Shown in pieces: positions 26,124 to 35,618 of a DNA stretch of 64,000 nucleotides (positions within the stretch are counted from its first letter, which is position 1; each line of letters opens with the position of its first letter). The DNA comes from Mucidula mucida (Eukaryota > Basidiomycota > Agaricomycetes > Agaricales > Physalacriaceae): positions 124,001 through 188,000 of the forward strand of contig JADNYV010000021.1 in assembly GCA_015501055.1 (NCBI GenBank), read 5' to 3'. The position numbers were made by a program, and so were the translations under genes. Under the pieces are notes generated by a model. That model saw only the letters and a list, made by a program, of their open reading frames with translations, was not told the DNA's origin and searched no databases.

Positions 26124-27754
26124 ATGTCTTCTCCCATTGAACTGTTCCCTAATCCTTCGCACTCTCTGGCTAATTTCACTCTTCCTGGACCTACTGAAGA
26201 TTCCACAAACGCGCTCCGAGAGATACTTCGAGACAATCATGCAAAGCACCACGGATACTTCAACCGCACCTTGAAATTCCAAAAGTAGGTGCCTACGGAT
26301 GCTTGGTTGGTCAACGACTGGACATGTCTTCTGCAGCCATATCACGCATCACATACTCGCTGTCTGGTCCTTGGGTGCCAACCGATCTATTATTGAAGCT
26401 GCGTACAAGCATGAAGCGCCTTTGCAGCATCCGGTCATTGAACCACCCGGTGTCATCACTGCGAACAACTATGACGAGCATCTTGGTGATGACAAGTATG
26501 TGATCGCCTCTCCGCTGCAGTTCTCTCGCGTCTCAGTGATTGTACTTGCAGCTACTTCTCTGCATATGTAGGGTTTTTCCGTGGTCAATTGGAACAGAAA
26601 GGTACTACAGTGCTTTTGGATGAGTTTGTATTTTCGCCATCCGCAAACGGCGAGAACGAGAAGCTGTCGAAGGCTATCAGTCGATTCATGGACAATCTCG
26701 TTCACCCAATGATACATATCGGCTATGGTCTGGAGTTTGGAATACCCGGCCTTGTAGTTGAAGGTATGCGAGTGTTTCCCAGAATGCGCATTCACTGACG
26801 CACGTAGGACTTGCGTTGGCTGCAACTCTTAAAGGCGATCGCGTCGAACCTTTGTTCCCGTCATCGCTCTTTGCAAATTTGGATCTCACAGAAACGAAAC
26901 TTCAGAACCTCGACTCGAAATCATCCACTGCCAGAACTAACCTTCATGCTTTCAACCTACTCAATCGTGTCATCAAAAATCCTTCATTTGACGGAACTCT
27001 TGATCCACAGACGTTCTTTGATGATACAGTCAACGCCCATTGGAAGGTGTTGAGCGACTATGCACAGGAATGGGCACTCGATATCTCCGATTCCGGAACA
27101 GCACTATCAAAGATAGAAGAACTCCACTGGACCGTCAGTCTTCTCTATGCTGTCAACGGCGTCAACAAAGCCAGCAAAGGTAGTCCTATCCATGCCGACT
27201 TCTTCCTGTAAGCATTCATCCACCAACCTAGGCTCTTCACTCATTTCTCCACTTGTAGCATGCATCTCGTAACCTCATCCTTATTCCTGCCGTCATACAT
27301 ACCCTCCCTCTCCCTTGCGTCTCAGAAAGTCCTCCTACAGGCCTACATGACCGTAGTGCTCGCCTGGTGGGTATCTCGTGGACGACAAGCACTCGACATT
27401 GCGCAGTTCTACGCCTCCGCGACAGCCACTCCTACGCTTCCGCTGTTCACAACGAAATATCCCTCGTGGGCACTCGCACGGTCCTCAGAGAACCCTTGGT
27501 TCGCTGTCAGTCAGCATGCGATTTTCCACCCAGATGACCACTTGTGCAAGATACAGCGTGCGCTAGCGCACTATGCGGCGATGTACGGGACTCGACCAGC
27601 TCGTCATTTCGCTGGGACGGAGTTACCAGGTGCAGAGCTTCTCGATGGTACCTTGTTTATTCGGGCGGCAGGGCGTACAGCTGAGAGGACCTCGCAGGCG
27701 TCAGATGAGGGAAAGGAGTTCGTGTGGGATGTCAGCTGGGTGCAGCACGAATGA
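26124..27754 (+). CDS. Questin-oxidase-like protein (Baeyer-Villiger type)
   Basis: Five exons: 26124-26284, 26337-26495, 26552-26764, 26809-27207, 27259-27754; 475 residues. Family marks are the paired His of NHITHHILAVWSLGA, NYFSAYVGFFRGQL, the HPMIHIGYGLEFG stretch, LHWTVSLLYAVNG, HADFFLMHLVTSS and a late AHYAAMYG. These are the conserved His-rich segments of the questin oxidase-like family (DUF4243; AflY and GedK in ascomycetes). Those enzymes open the ring of anthraquinones in aflatoxin-type and geodin pathways without a classical flavin fold. No polyketide synthase is nearby, so its substrate here is unknown. Frame and length match the family. Confidence 0.85.
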
Positions 27755-28006
27755 TCGATCCCATCTGTAGACAGTAACTTACTTGCAAGAATGAAATTCA
27801 AGGTAACGAAACGAGCGTGTAAAATAAGGTTGTGCTACACGTAACGACAGCAACAATAAAAACGTTTACACGTTGAACAAGTAGATGGTATATGATATGC
27901 GCGACAGATAGCGACAATATATACAAGATGCAATCGACAAATAAAGAAAAAGGAACAGACTCTACATACTGACCATATTCATAGCATATCATAAATCATA
28001 GACATC
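27755..28006. other. Convergent 3' region
   Basis: Short AT-rich spacer between two convergent genes; nothing further seen. Confidence 0.4.
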
Positions 28007-31000
28007 TCATCTCCAAGCTGGCCTGCCAGATGGAGCACCATTCTTGTTGCGTAGCTCACCAAAGCTCTTCGTCCTCTTCACCTCCGGCGCCTTCTTCTGC
28101 ACCTTTTGCAGATCCTCGAAGCCCTTCACCATATCCTTGACACTCGCGCCACTGCTCCTACGCGGGCGCACCGCCTCTGCTGCCTTCTGCTTCTCCTTCT
28201 CTGGACTGATATGGTTCAGGTCCACGAGTCTCTTGGGCTGGACTTTACGCGGGAGCATCGACTTTGGCTTCGGCTCTTGGACGTGCTGCAGATCCACAAG
28301 CTCTTTCGGCGCCTTCGTCTTGGGACCGGGCGCCTTCACTGGCGTGTTAATAGGACCCCGCTCTTTACCCAGCAGTTCAAGTGGAGGAAGAGGAAGCTGA
28401 TTGGGGCGTGGAGCTTGGCGCCTATTGACGGGAGCAGTCTTTGTACCCGATGGCAAGTAGGAGAATAGGAAGCCCTTTACGCGATGGCCGAGGCTTGTCC
28501 TAGGAGGTGGCCGCATCGAAAGCGCGGCAGGAGTCTGAAGAGGCGCGATGCTCTCTTCCTCACGACTTTGGTCGAATGAGTCGTCCATACTCGTATCCTC
28601 AGATTGCTCGGTCTCCGTCGACTTGTCTATGCTTTCATCGCCTTCCTCCTCTTGCTCTTCTTCTCCGGAAACAACCTCAGGCTCAATCAGCGCCATTTTC
28701 GGTCTGCCAGCAGAAATGGCGTGTGCTTCGTCTAATAGATGCGAATATCGAGGAGCATGGAGAAGCGATGGCTTCTTGGCTAAGAGGTCCTGGAATGGAG
28801 CTCCTTCAGGAGTGGCTTCAGGCAGACGGAACGAGGGAGCTGGAGTCTTCTTTGCGCGTGCAGGTGGCATCGCACGTCGTCCAAGAGGCGTGAAGTCAGG
28901 GATTTCCATACTTGCTTTGCGACCTCGAGCCGCCAAAGGAGTTTCCGTAATTGAATCCACAGCGCGTCCGGAAGAGCTACGAGGCGTCAACGGAGGGGCT
29001 ACCTTCCCACTTCGCTGCCTGTTGGCAATCGCTAGCGTTCGACCTTCCAAGTCATACCTAGAAATATTGTCAGAACGATGAAAACCAAGTTATGAATGTC
29101 GCTTACTTTGTCCATTCTCCATATGGTACTAGTTCCTCAAATCTAGCGACCACATTGGCTATCTCAACATCGTCGACATGAGCCATGACATCGCCGCCTC
29201 CGACTTCGTACCGTTCCTCCGTGAAGCACATGTCGAGGGTCCTCCATTCCTCTTTGGACCAAACTCCACCGCCTTGAGCTATCTCTAGACGCTTCTTGTG
29301 TTCCACAGGTTGCTTCACGCTCTTCACCTCAACTTCGACCTGGTCAAGGAGATTGTCAAGCGTGATGGCAGGGCTTCCAGGAAACATGACTTTGTCTCCA
29401 ATGACGCCACCTATGCTCCTTGGACGCTGCCTAGGAGGCGTCGCAAATGCGTTGCGTTTCTGGATACCACCCTCAATAGTCTTCCTGCGACGTTGATTCT
29501 CCCTCAGCTTGGTCTTGGTGTAGCAATCATAGTTATACTGTCAATGGAATGAGCAAAAAATATACTACTGTGGAGCGGAAAACGCATACCTGCTTCAGAA
29601 TGGCAGCTACTGTAGCAGCAGCGTGCGGGTCCTTGCTTGAGATCTTGACTAGGTTGAAGTCGACTTCCTCGGAGTCGCTCTCACTCTCGTCATCATCCAT
29701 ACGCGTGGCAACTTGGGTTTGGACTTGCTGCGGAGCAGGAGAGAGATTCAAACGAGGGGTTGCGAGGTAGTGGGAATGAAGAGATGGATAAAGCTGGGGG
29801 GAAGGCGCGTCCTCCCTCTCGACAGACATGGCGCGAACTTCTTCCTCTTCGGCTTCGTCGTCACTGTCGGCGTGGTGCACGGATGGGAACGGTACGGGCG
29901 CAGACGCGTCTTCTTCCAAAACGGGTGACTCTTGGTCAAGGGAGATATCGTTCGGTTCTGTTGATGGAATCTGAGAAACGACGGCTGTATCACTGACTTC
30001 CGCTACTTCGGTGTTGGGCAGGGAAAGCTCCAGTTCATCGTTGCAGTTCATGGAGGCAGCGTCATCCTGAGGGAGGTCTGGCTGGGCAGCTGTGTCGTTG
30101 GGTTGTTGAACGTCCGGGTCATCATATTCGTCATCGTACTCGGCGATAGGTATTTCGTTGTTGTCGTCCTCTACCGCCATTTCCGTTGCCTCCTCTTGCT
30201 GGAGAGGGCCCGCTGTCTCATCCTCTTCATCGCTGTCTTCGGCGACTCTGCTAACCCGACGTCGGAAGGGATGAGGACTGATTGGTCGTCCCCAACTATC
30301 CATGCGAGAGCGGGTGGCGCTGCTTGGAGGGTCTTGCTTTGTTGGAACAAGCCTCATCGTCCACTTGCCCGTGTATTCGCCTTCTCCGCTCATCAACTCA
30401 TCGTCATCATCGTCACTGTCTGTCCAAGCACCGCTGGCATTGGCGTCGCCGGCGTTGGGGAAAAGGACGTCCATTAGAGGTCGCGTCTCGACGTCCATGC
30501 TATCCGTAGACGCGCCCCAGTCATCCAAACGAGGGCTAGATGATTGCCGTGGAGGCGTCGAAGGGGGAAAAGCCTGTTTCGGTGACGGCCCAGTCAGAAG
30601 GAGCGGGTCGTCAGTTGGACTGGGCGGTGGCATAGGCTCAGAGAGGTCGATAACTGGGGGCTCTGCCTTGATTACAACATGCTTGGGTTTGGCCTTTGCG
30701 GCTCGTCGTCGCGGAGTTTGGACGTTGGGCGTGATGATGACTTCCCTAGGCGGAGTGAAGACCACCTTTGGGGGCTCATATGGTACAAGCGAGGGTGTAG
30801 CGCTGCGTCTGCGAGGCAGATAGTCTGCATTGGGATTGTTCACGTGCGGGGATTGATGTAGGATTAGTTTGTTGGGCGAACGGTTGCGAGTCGGGCTGGG
30901 CGTGCGCTCGTTGCGGACCTGCTTGCGTGGCTTCGGGTTGGGCGTCAGCTGGTGTGGGAGCGGCTGTTGTCGCTTTCGTTTCGGCTGAAGACCTGCAGCC

Positions 31001-31174
31001 TTTGGCGTCTACAATCGTTGAGAAGTAGATCATATAAGAAAAAATGCGACGCACACGTGCCTGCCTCAGCTCTTCCTCGGGCGGCGGGCTGATGAGCATT
31101 CTCGCTGGATCCTTGCTCGTCAGGCCCATCCTGGCCAGGTCTAATCGTGGTCCCGAGGGACTAATATTCTCCAT
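28007..31174 (-). CDS. Large acidic orphan protein, probably nuclear
   Basis: Four exons: 31174-31055, 31008-29590, 29537-29107, 29057-28007; 1006 residues. The first 350 residues are basic and Pro-rich (RRRAAKAKPK), then come long Asp/Glu tracts with many SP/TP sites. Residues roughly 560-670 form the only compact part: FPGSPAITLDNLLDQVEVEV, GGGVWSKEEWRTLDMCF, VEIANVVARFEELVPYGEWTKYDLEGR. The C-terminus is again basic with repeated units RLVDLNHI, ELVDLQHV and GFEDLQKVQ. I do not recognise the family. The make-up suggests a chromatin, spindle-pole or replication scaffold under Cdk control, which is inference. The first intron donor was chosen as gtgcgt to keep phase. Confidence 0.75.
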
Positions 31175-31545
31175 TGGTGGCGGACAAAGGGAGAGGCCAA
31201 AGTGATGGTGATGGTTACTGGCCAGAAATGAACATGATCATGTGATCGTGCCACACATGGTCATTCGGCCCTGAACCCATTGTTTACCAGCGTCCACTCA
31301 CCTCTCATATTCGACCACGTCGTTTTCATACCGCCATCTTCCACTGGATCTGGAATGCCGGCCTCACAAAAGAAAACGTTGACTACCGGGAGCCTCTGAT
31401 TGTCATTCTATCCGGTCTGATTTACCTGAGCCGATGCGACTTGTATCATCTGCAACTTCGCATAAACTATGCGACGCCCGCCTCGTGAGCGTGCGTTGTG
31501 CTGTCATCAATCAACCTCAGTCTATGTCCGAGTCCGGGAGAACGG
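31175..31545. other. Intergenic stretch before the duplicated block
   Basis: Upstream of the acidic orphan; ends where homology with copy B begins. Confidence 0.4.
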
Positions 31546-31849
31546 GAGCGCTAGCGCCTCGATACTACTCAAATGGAGCACGGCGTTCACCTATCACCGG
31601 ACTGTCTGATCATTTTCTACCTCTCGTGCCATTCTGCTCTTGGGTGGCGTGTGCGTGCCACCGAATGTACATCCAATAACTGTTGTTTGGCGCCCTATGG
31701 TACATACTACAGTTCTTCGAGTTACGTCTACTCTCAAAGTCCTGGTCTGTTTAATGCATGTCCAGTAAGTAGATCGCGTCCTTGTTGTAAGCATCATCCT
31801 CTTTTCAATCAATTTTACCGATTCGCCGCCTCCGACAGGTCGCAGTTGG

Positions 31850-32429
31850 TCATTGACTCGGTCGCCCATCGCTGTCTTCACCGCCATCGCTCTCCATGTC
31901 CGGATGCCAAACGAACGGACTTCTGTTGATTCCGAGAAGTTTGGGTGCTGTGCGACGTGTCGATCTCGCTTTGTCTACTGGCTGAAGAAGGTATGACTCC
32001 GGTCGACAGTTATGCAGCCGGTAATGGCGCCGCATATTGCTCTTGCTGTTGAAGGCCCGTCCGCACTGTGGAAACGGGCAAGAGAATGCTGAAGACACGG
32101 CTTTCGTGAGCGTAGGAGCTTTAGATTTACGAGAAAACGCACGAGTTGCTCCAGAATGAATATTCTGGTGCACTTGCAGACTGCTTGGTCGATGAAACCA
32201 GTGGTGACAAATGGTGCATTGATGTGTCCTAGGTCCGGATCCACGAGGCTTCTTCTTCTTCTCTTCCTCACTTCGACGGTGTAGTGTGGGCATTCCTTTC
32301 GACTTCAGATTTTCAGTCGGCTCATTATAAACCTGGAACAGATGCTCTGTCAACGTTCAGCCTTTGTTCGACGCTCTACAATGGGAACATACCAGGAAAC
32401 ATCTCGTTGATACTGGGAAGTGACACCAT
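31850..32429 (-). CDS. Two-finger C2H2 zinc-finger protein, copy A
   Basis: Exons 32429-32393, 32346-32143, 32088-31850 give 159 residues. It starts MVSLPSINEMFPEHLFQVYNE, then a Lys-rich run (EEEKKKKPRG). Finger 1 is CTICHHWFHRPSSLQVHQNIH; the linker HSGAT-PF is formed only when the 54 nt intron 32142-32089 is removed (it is a multiple of three, so it also reads through). Finger 2 is CPFPQCGRAF...MRRHYRLH. The tail is acidic and ends DGRPSQ. It is a near-identical paralogue of the gene at 41199-41779 and a distant one of 6796-7384. A DNA-binding role is likely from the fold; nothing else is known. Confidence 0.75.
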
Positions 32430-33603
32430 AATGACAAGAACCACTCAGGTACAGAAGGCGAGTCAGTTAAAACAATGGATCCGCAGGAACGCGCTCGTAC
32501 TTTAAAACCGAAACTCCCATATTAGATCACTAGGTAACACCCAGCCCCAGCGTCGTTTCTTAGCTCCTCCGATCACTGTCGGATATAATGATCAAAGAGT
32601 GCACAGTCGCAAACGCTTGTATGAGTAGTACCCTCGAGCCGTTGTTGATCAAAAAGCACAGCCCTGGTCTCATCTTTTCATTTTGCCAATATCCAAAGTT
32701 TCGACGTGCAAGGGAGGTCATTTGCTCCGGATGAGGATGCGCGGTAGATGACGGAGACTGTTGTCCATGCTGACTCTAGGCGTCTCTTGAAACCGAGATA
32801 GTCGTTGACCTGATGCGTTATTGGTTCGTACCGCAACGCCTTCATCTAGACTCAAAGCGCGGGCACTTGGGCGCGAACAACATGACATCGAGATGGTATC
32901 ATACATACCACTAGTCGTGCTCTTATCTTAAAGTGAGGCTCTTGTGGATTCTCTTTCTACCCAATCGCTCATTTATATTACTGTGCAGAAATATGCCGCA
33001 CAACCTCGGATAACCGGGTAAGTAAGGATATCTCACAAGCTTAATTAGTGTGTTCGCAGGATCAAATGATGCCATGGTTCCCCGCATCCAGCCTGTGTTA
33101 CAATCATCTCAACTGAAGCCAAGCCGCATTAGGTATACCGTTTTTCTAATGGTGTCTTCAGTGAAAGACCACAGAGACATGATTTGTTCCGGGAAACTCA
33201 GGAGATGCTTTTGCCGCTGACAACACACATCATAGAACCGAAGGCCGCTATAGCGCGAACAAATATACTTCCTAACCAATGCGACTTAGCTTCCTCTCTA
33301 TCTCCTATAAACCTTCGTCGGTCCATAGTACTGCATTCTCTCCAGGATACGAACGAGAAGGCTAGTGGCTTCGTCTAGGAGACTTCATCATAGTACAATC
33401 ACTTTCGCGCTGTGGCGCAATTCAGTGGCCTTGTTATCCACGCAACGAATGCCAGGCACTCGGTGCGCATGAAGTAGCACAGCATATGAACATTTGTTGA
33501 CCCCATACGGCAGGTGGAATGGTGTGTTAACCGAGACAATTCCGAAGTCACCGGAGTGACCAGCGTCTCGTCGTTTGAGATTCTGTTGCCCTCAGAAGTA
33601 TTG
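32430..33603. other. Copy A flank, no gene
   Basis: Homologous to 41,780-42,880 of copy B. Conserved short frames start near 33,180 and 42,480 (LLPLTTHI) but diverge and stop at different places, so I do not call a gene. Confidence 0.45.
33599..33603. repeat. Target site duplication TATTG (left)
   Basis: Matches 38867-38871 exactly. Confidence 0.9.
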
Positions 33604-33839
33604 TGTTAGAAACCAACTATATTAAACTCAGTCTCGTCGTCGTGGAACGGACTAAGTAAATAACTATACCTATATTAAACTACTGTTTGTAAGTAAGCAG
33701 AAAGAGAACGAGCAATATACGCGACTCACCTCAGTCTCGTCGTCGTGGAACGGACTGAGGGAGGAAAAACGTGCACCGATCATTTAGGGTGCCGGCACCG
33801 AGTTTGCGGTGATCCATTATCTATTCATCACCACCAACA
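33604..33839 (-). repeat. 3' LTR of the copia element
   Basis: 236 bp, TGTTAG...CAACA on the plus strand, identical to the right LTR. It contains a 27 bp unit twice, bounded by CTCAGTC and GACTGAG. Confidence 0.95.
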
Positions 33840-33848
33840 CTCCTCCTC
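33840..33848 (-). other. Polypurine tract
   Basis: GAGGAGGAG on the minus strand immediately before the 3' LTR, the expected plus-strand primer. Confidence 0.75.
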
Positions 33849-33864
33849 AACGCAAACTTGGCTA

Positions 33865-35613
33865 TTATGCTCTCAGCCCCATCATCGCCCTAAACTTCTC
33901 GAATGCTTTTGGCTCCAATGCCTTTGTGAAGCAGTCCGCCATGTTTTCACGGGTGTTGATGTATGATAGCTGGATGTTCCCGTTGGCGACGTGCTCCCGG
34001 ATGAAGTGGTATTTGATGTCGATGTGCTTCACGCGAGCATGGAGTGATGGGTCCTCGGATAGATTGATGGCACTGTTGTTATCGCAGTGAATTGTTGTTG
34101 GTGAGTCCTGAGTCAAGTCGAGTCCATCTAGTAGTGATCGGATCCACACAGCGTCTTTGGTGGACTCGCTGGTTGCAATATATTCGGACTCGCAGGTAGA
34201 GAGTGCCACTGTTGGTTGGCGGCGGGCACCCCATGACACAATGCCGGAATTTTGGTTCAACTTGAAACAGTAGCCTCCGATACTTCTGCGCGTGTCTAGA
34301 CAATTTGCCCAATCAGAGTCCGTGTACCCCATGAGTGTCACATCGTCGACCCCGCCCAAAGTCAGCTTTAGGTTTCGGGTACCATGGAGATATCGAACGA
34401 CGCGTATCGCAGCGTTCCAATGGACGAATGCGTAGTGATCGAGGAATCGGGATAGTTGTTGGATAGCATATGCTATGTCAGGACGAGTTGCGATGGCGAG
34501 ATAGATGAGGGAGCAGACGAGTGAACGGTATGGAAGTTTGGCTAATTGTCCCCGCTCCTCCTCACTCAATTGGTCTAGATCTGGACGTCGTAGCTTCAGA
34601 CCAGCATCCATTGGTGTTGATACGGGGTGGGCGTGTAGTTGGCCGAACTGTGAGACGATGCGGTCGATTAGAGCCGTCTGGGATAATGAAACAGTGCGTT
34701 CTTGGCGATTTCGTGTGATAGCGATGCCGACACAAAACTTTGCTTCTCCCAAGTCTGATATTGCCCACAGCTTTCGCATTTGGTTTTTGAAGCGTTCATT
34801 CTCCTCCTTTGTGTCGGCTATCGAGAGAAAATCATCGACATGGACCGCTGCAATTACGGTTCCGGAGTCGCTCTTTCGATAATAGATGCAATATTCGGAT
34901 AGCAGTCGCGTGAAACCCCAGGAGACCATTGCATCGTGCATCGTGCGGTTCCAGATACGCCCGGCTTGCTTCATCCCGTATAGCCCTCGCACCAGCATCC
35001 ATACATGGTCCTCTTTCCCCGACTCTTCGAAACCTTTCGGTTGTTCCATGTATTGTGTTTCATCCTCTGGCAACATGCCATACAGGAATGCCGTCTTGAC
35101 ATCGATTTGCTGAGCATCCCAGTCCCGTGTGGCTGCGAGGTGAAGGAGGATTCGCCAAGATTCAATACGGGCTGTCGGTGAGGTCGTTTTTGTGTAATCG
35201 CGGCCGTAGATTTGCTCAAACCCTTTAAAGACATATCGGACTTTCCATCGAACTGCCGTGCCTTGCTCATCCCGTTTAATGCGGAAAACAGGTCGCCCTT
35301 TTCGAATCTTCGTGCCTCTGGGGACTTCTGATCTTGGGACCAGATTGTATACCCCCATGGCCTTAAGACCATCCAGCTCCTCTCGATAGCCCTTTTCCCA
35401 TTCTGCTGCGTCGGGTGATGCTTTCGCTTCGTCCCATGTTCTTGGTTCGTCGGCATATTGCAGTGTGTGAATGTCATCGCTAATCGTGTTGTAGACTTCG
35501 TGAAGATTTGCAGACTCCTCCTCGCCGAGGTTCAGGTCTGCCATCATATCAATGAGTTCTTGCTGGGCATTAATTTCAGCATTCGGATCCGGGGCCGGCA
35601 CATCCTCCCGCAT
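33865..35613 (-). CDS. Copia reverse transcriptase-RNase H (second frame)
   Basis: This frame is open from 35940, overlapping the first frame by about 320 nt, though the first ATG is at 35613. It begins with a Pro/Asp-rich linker, then the copia RT: WDEAKASPDAAEWEKGY, RGTKIRKGRPVFRIKRD, RWKVRYVFKGFEQ, WDAQQIDVKTAFLYG, the GLYGMKQAGR stretch and the catalytic HVDDFLSIAD (His in place of the usual Tyr). RNase H follows with GYTDSDWANC, STCESEYIATSE and VKHIDIKYHFIREHV. Domain integrity is full. It relies on a -1 shift, an internal start or a mutation having split one long pol. Confidence 0.9.
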   Translation of the reverse strand: MREDVPAPDPNAEINAQQELIDMMADLNLGEEESANLHEVYNTISDDIHTLQYADEPRTWDEAKASPDAAEWEKGYREELDGLKAMGVYNLVPRSEVPRGTKIRKGRPVFRIKRDEQGTAVRWKVRYVFKGFEQIYGRDYTKTTSPTARIESWRILLHLAATRDWDAQQIDVKTAFLYGMLPEDETQYMEQPKGFEESGKEDHVWMLVRGLYGMKQAGRIWNRTMHDAMVSWGFTRLLSEYCIYYRKSDSGTVIAAVHVDDFLSIADTKEENERFKNQMRKLWAISDLGEAKFCVGIAITRNRQERTVSLSQTALIDRIVSQFGQLHAHPVSTPMDAGLKLRRPDLDQLSEEERGQLAKLPYRSLVCSLIYLAIATRPDIAYAIQQLSRFLDHYAFVHWNAAIRVVRYLHGTRNLKLTLGGVDDVTLMGYTDSDWANCLDTRRSIGGYCFKLNQNSGIVSWGARRQPTVALSTCESEYIATSESTKDAVWIRSLLDGLDLTQDSPTTIHCDNNSAINLSEDPSLHARVKHIDIKYHFIREHVANGNIQLSYINTRENMADCFTKALEPKAFEKFRAMMGLRA

Positions 35614-35618
35614 CGCTT

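Noticed and set aside
28044..29081. Long plus-strand frames opposite the acidic orphan
   Set aside because: Antisense shadows of a low-complexity coding exon; no motif and wrong codon character.
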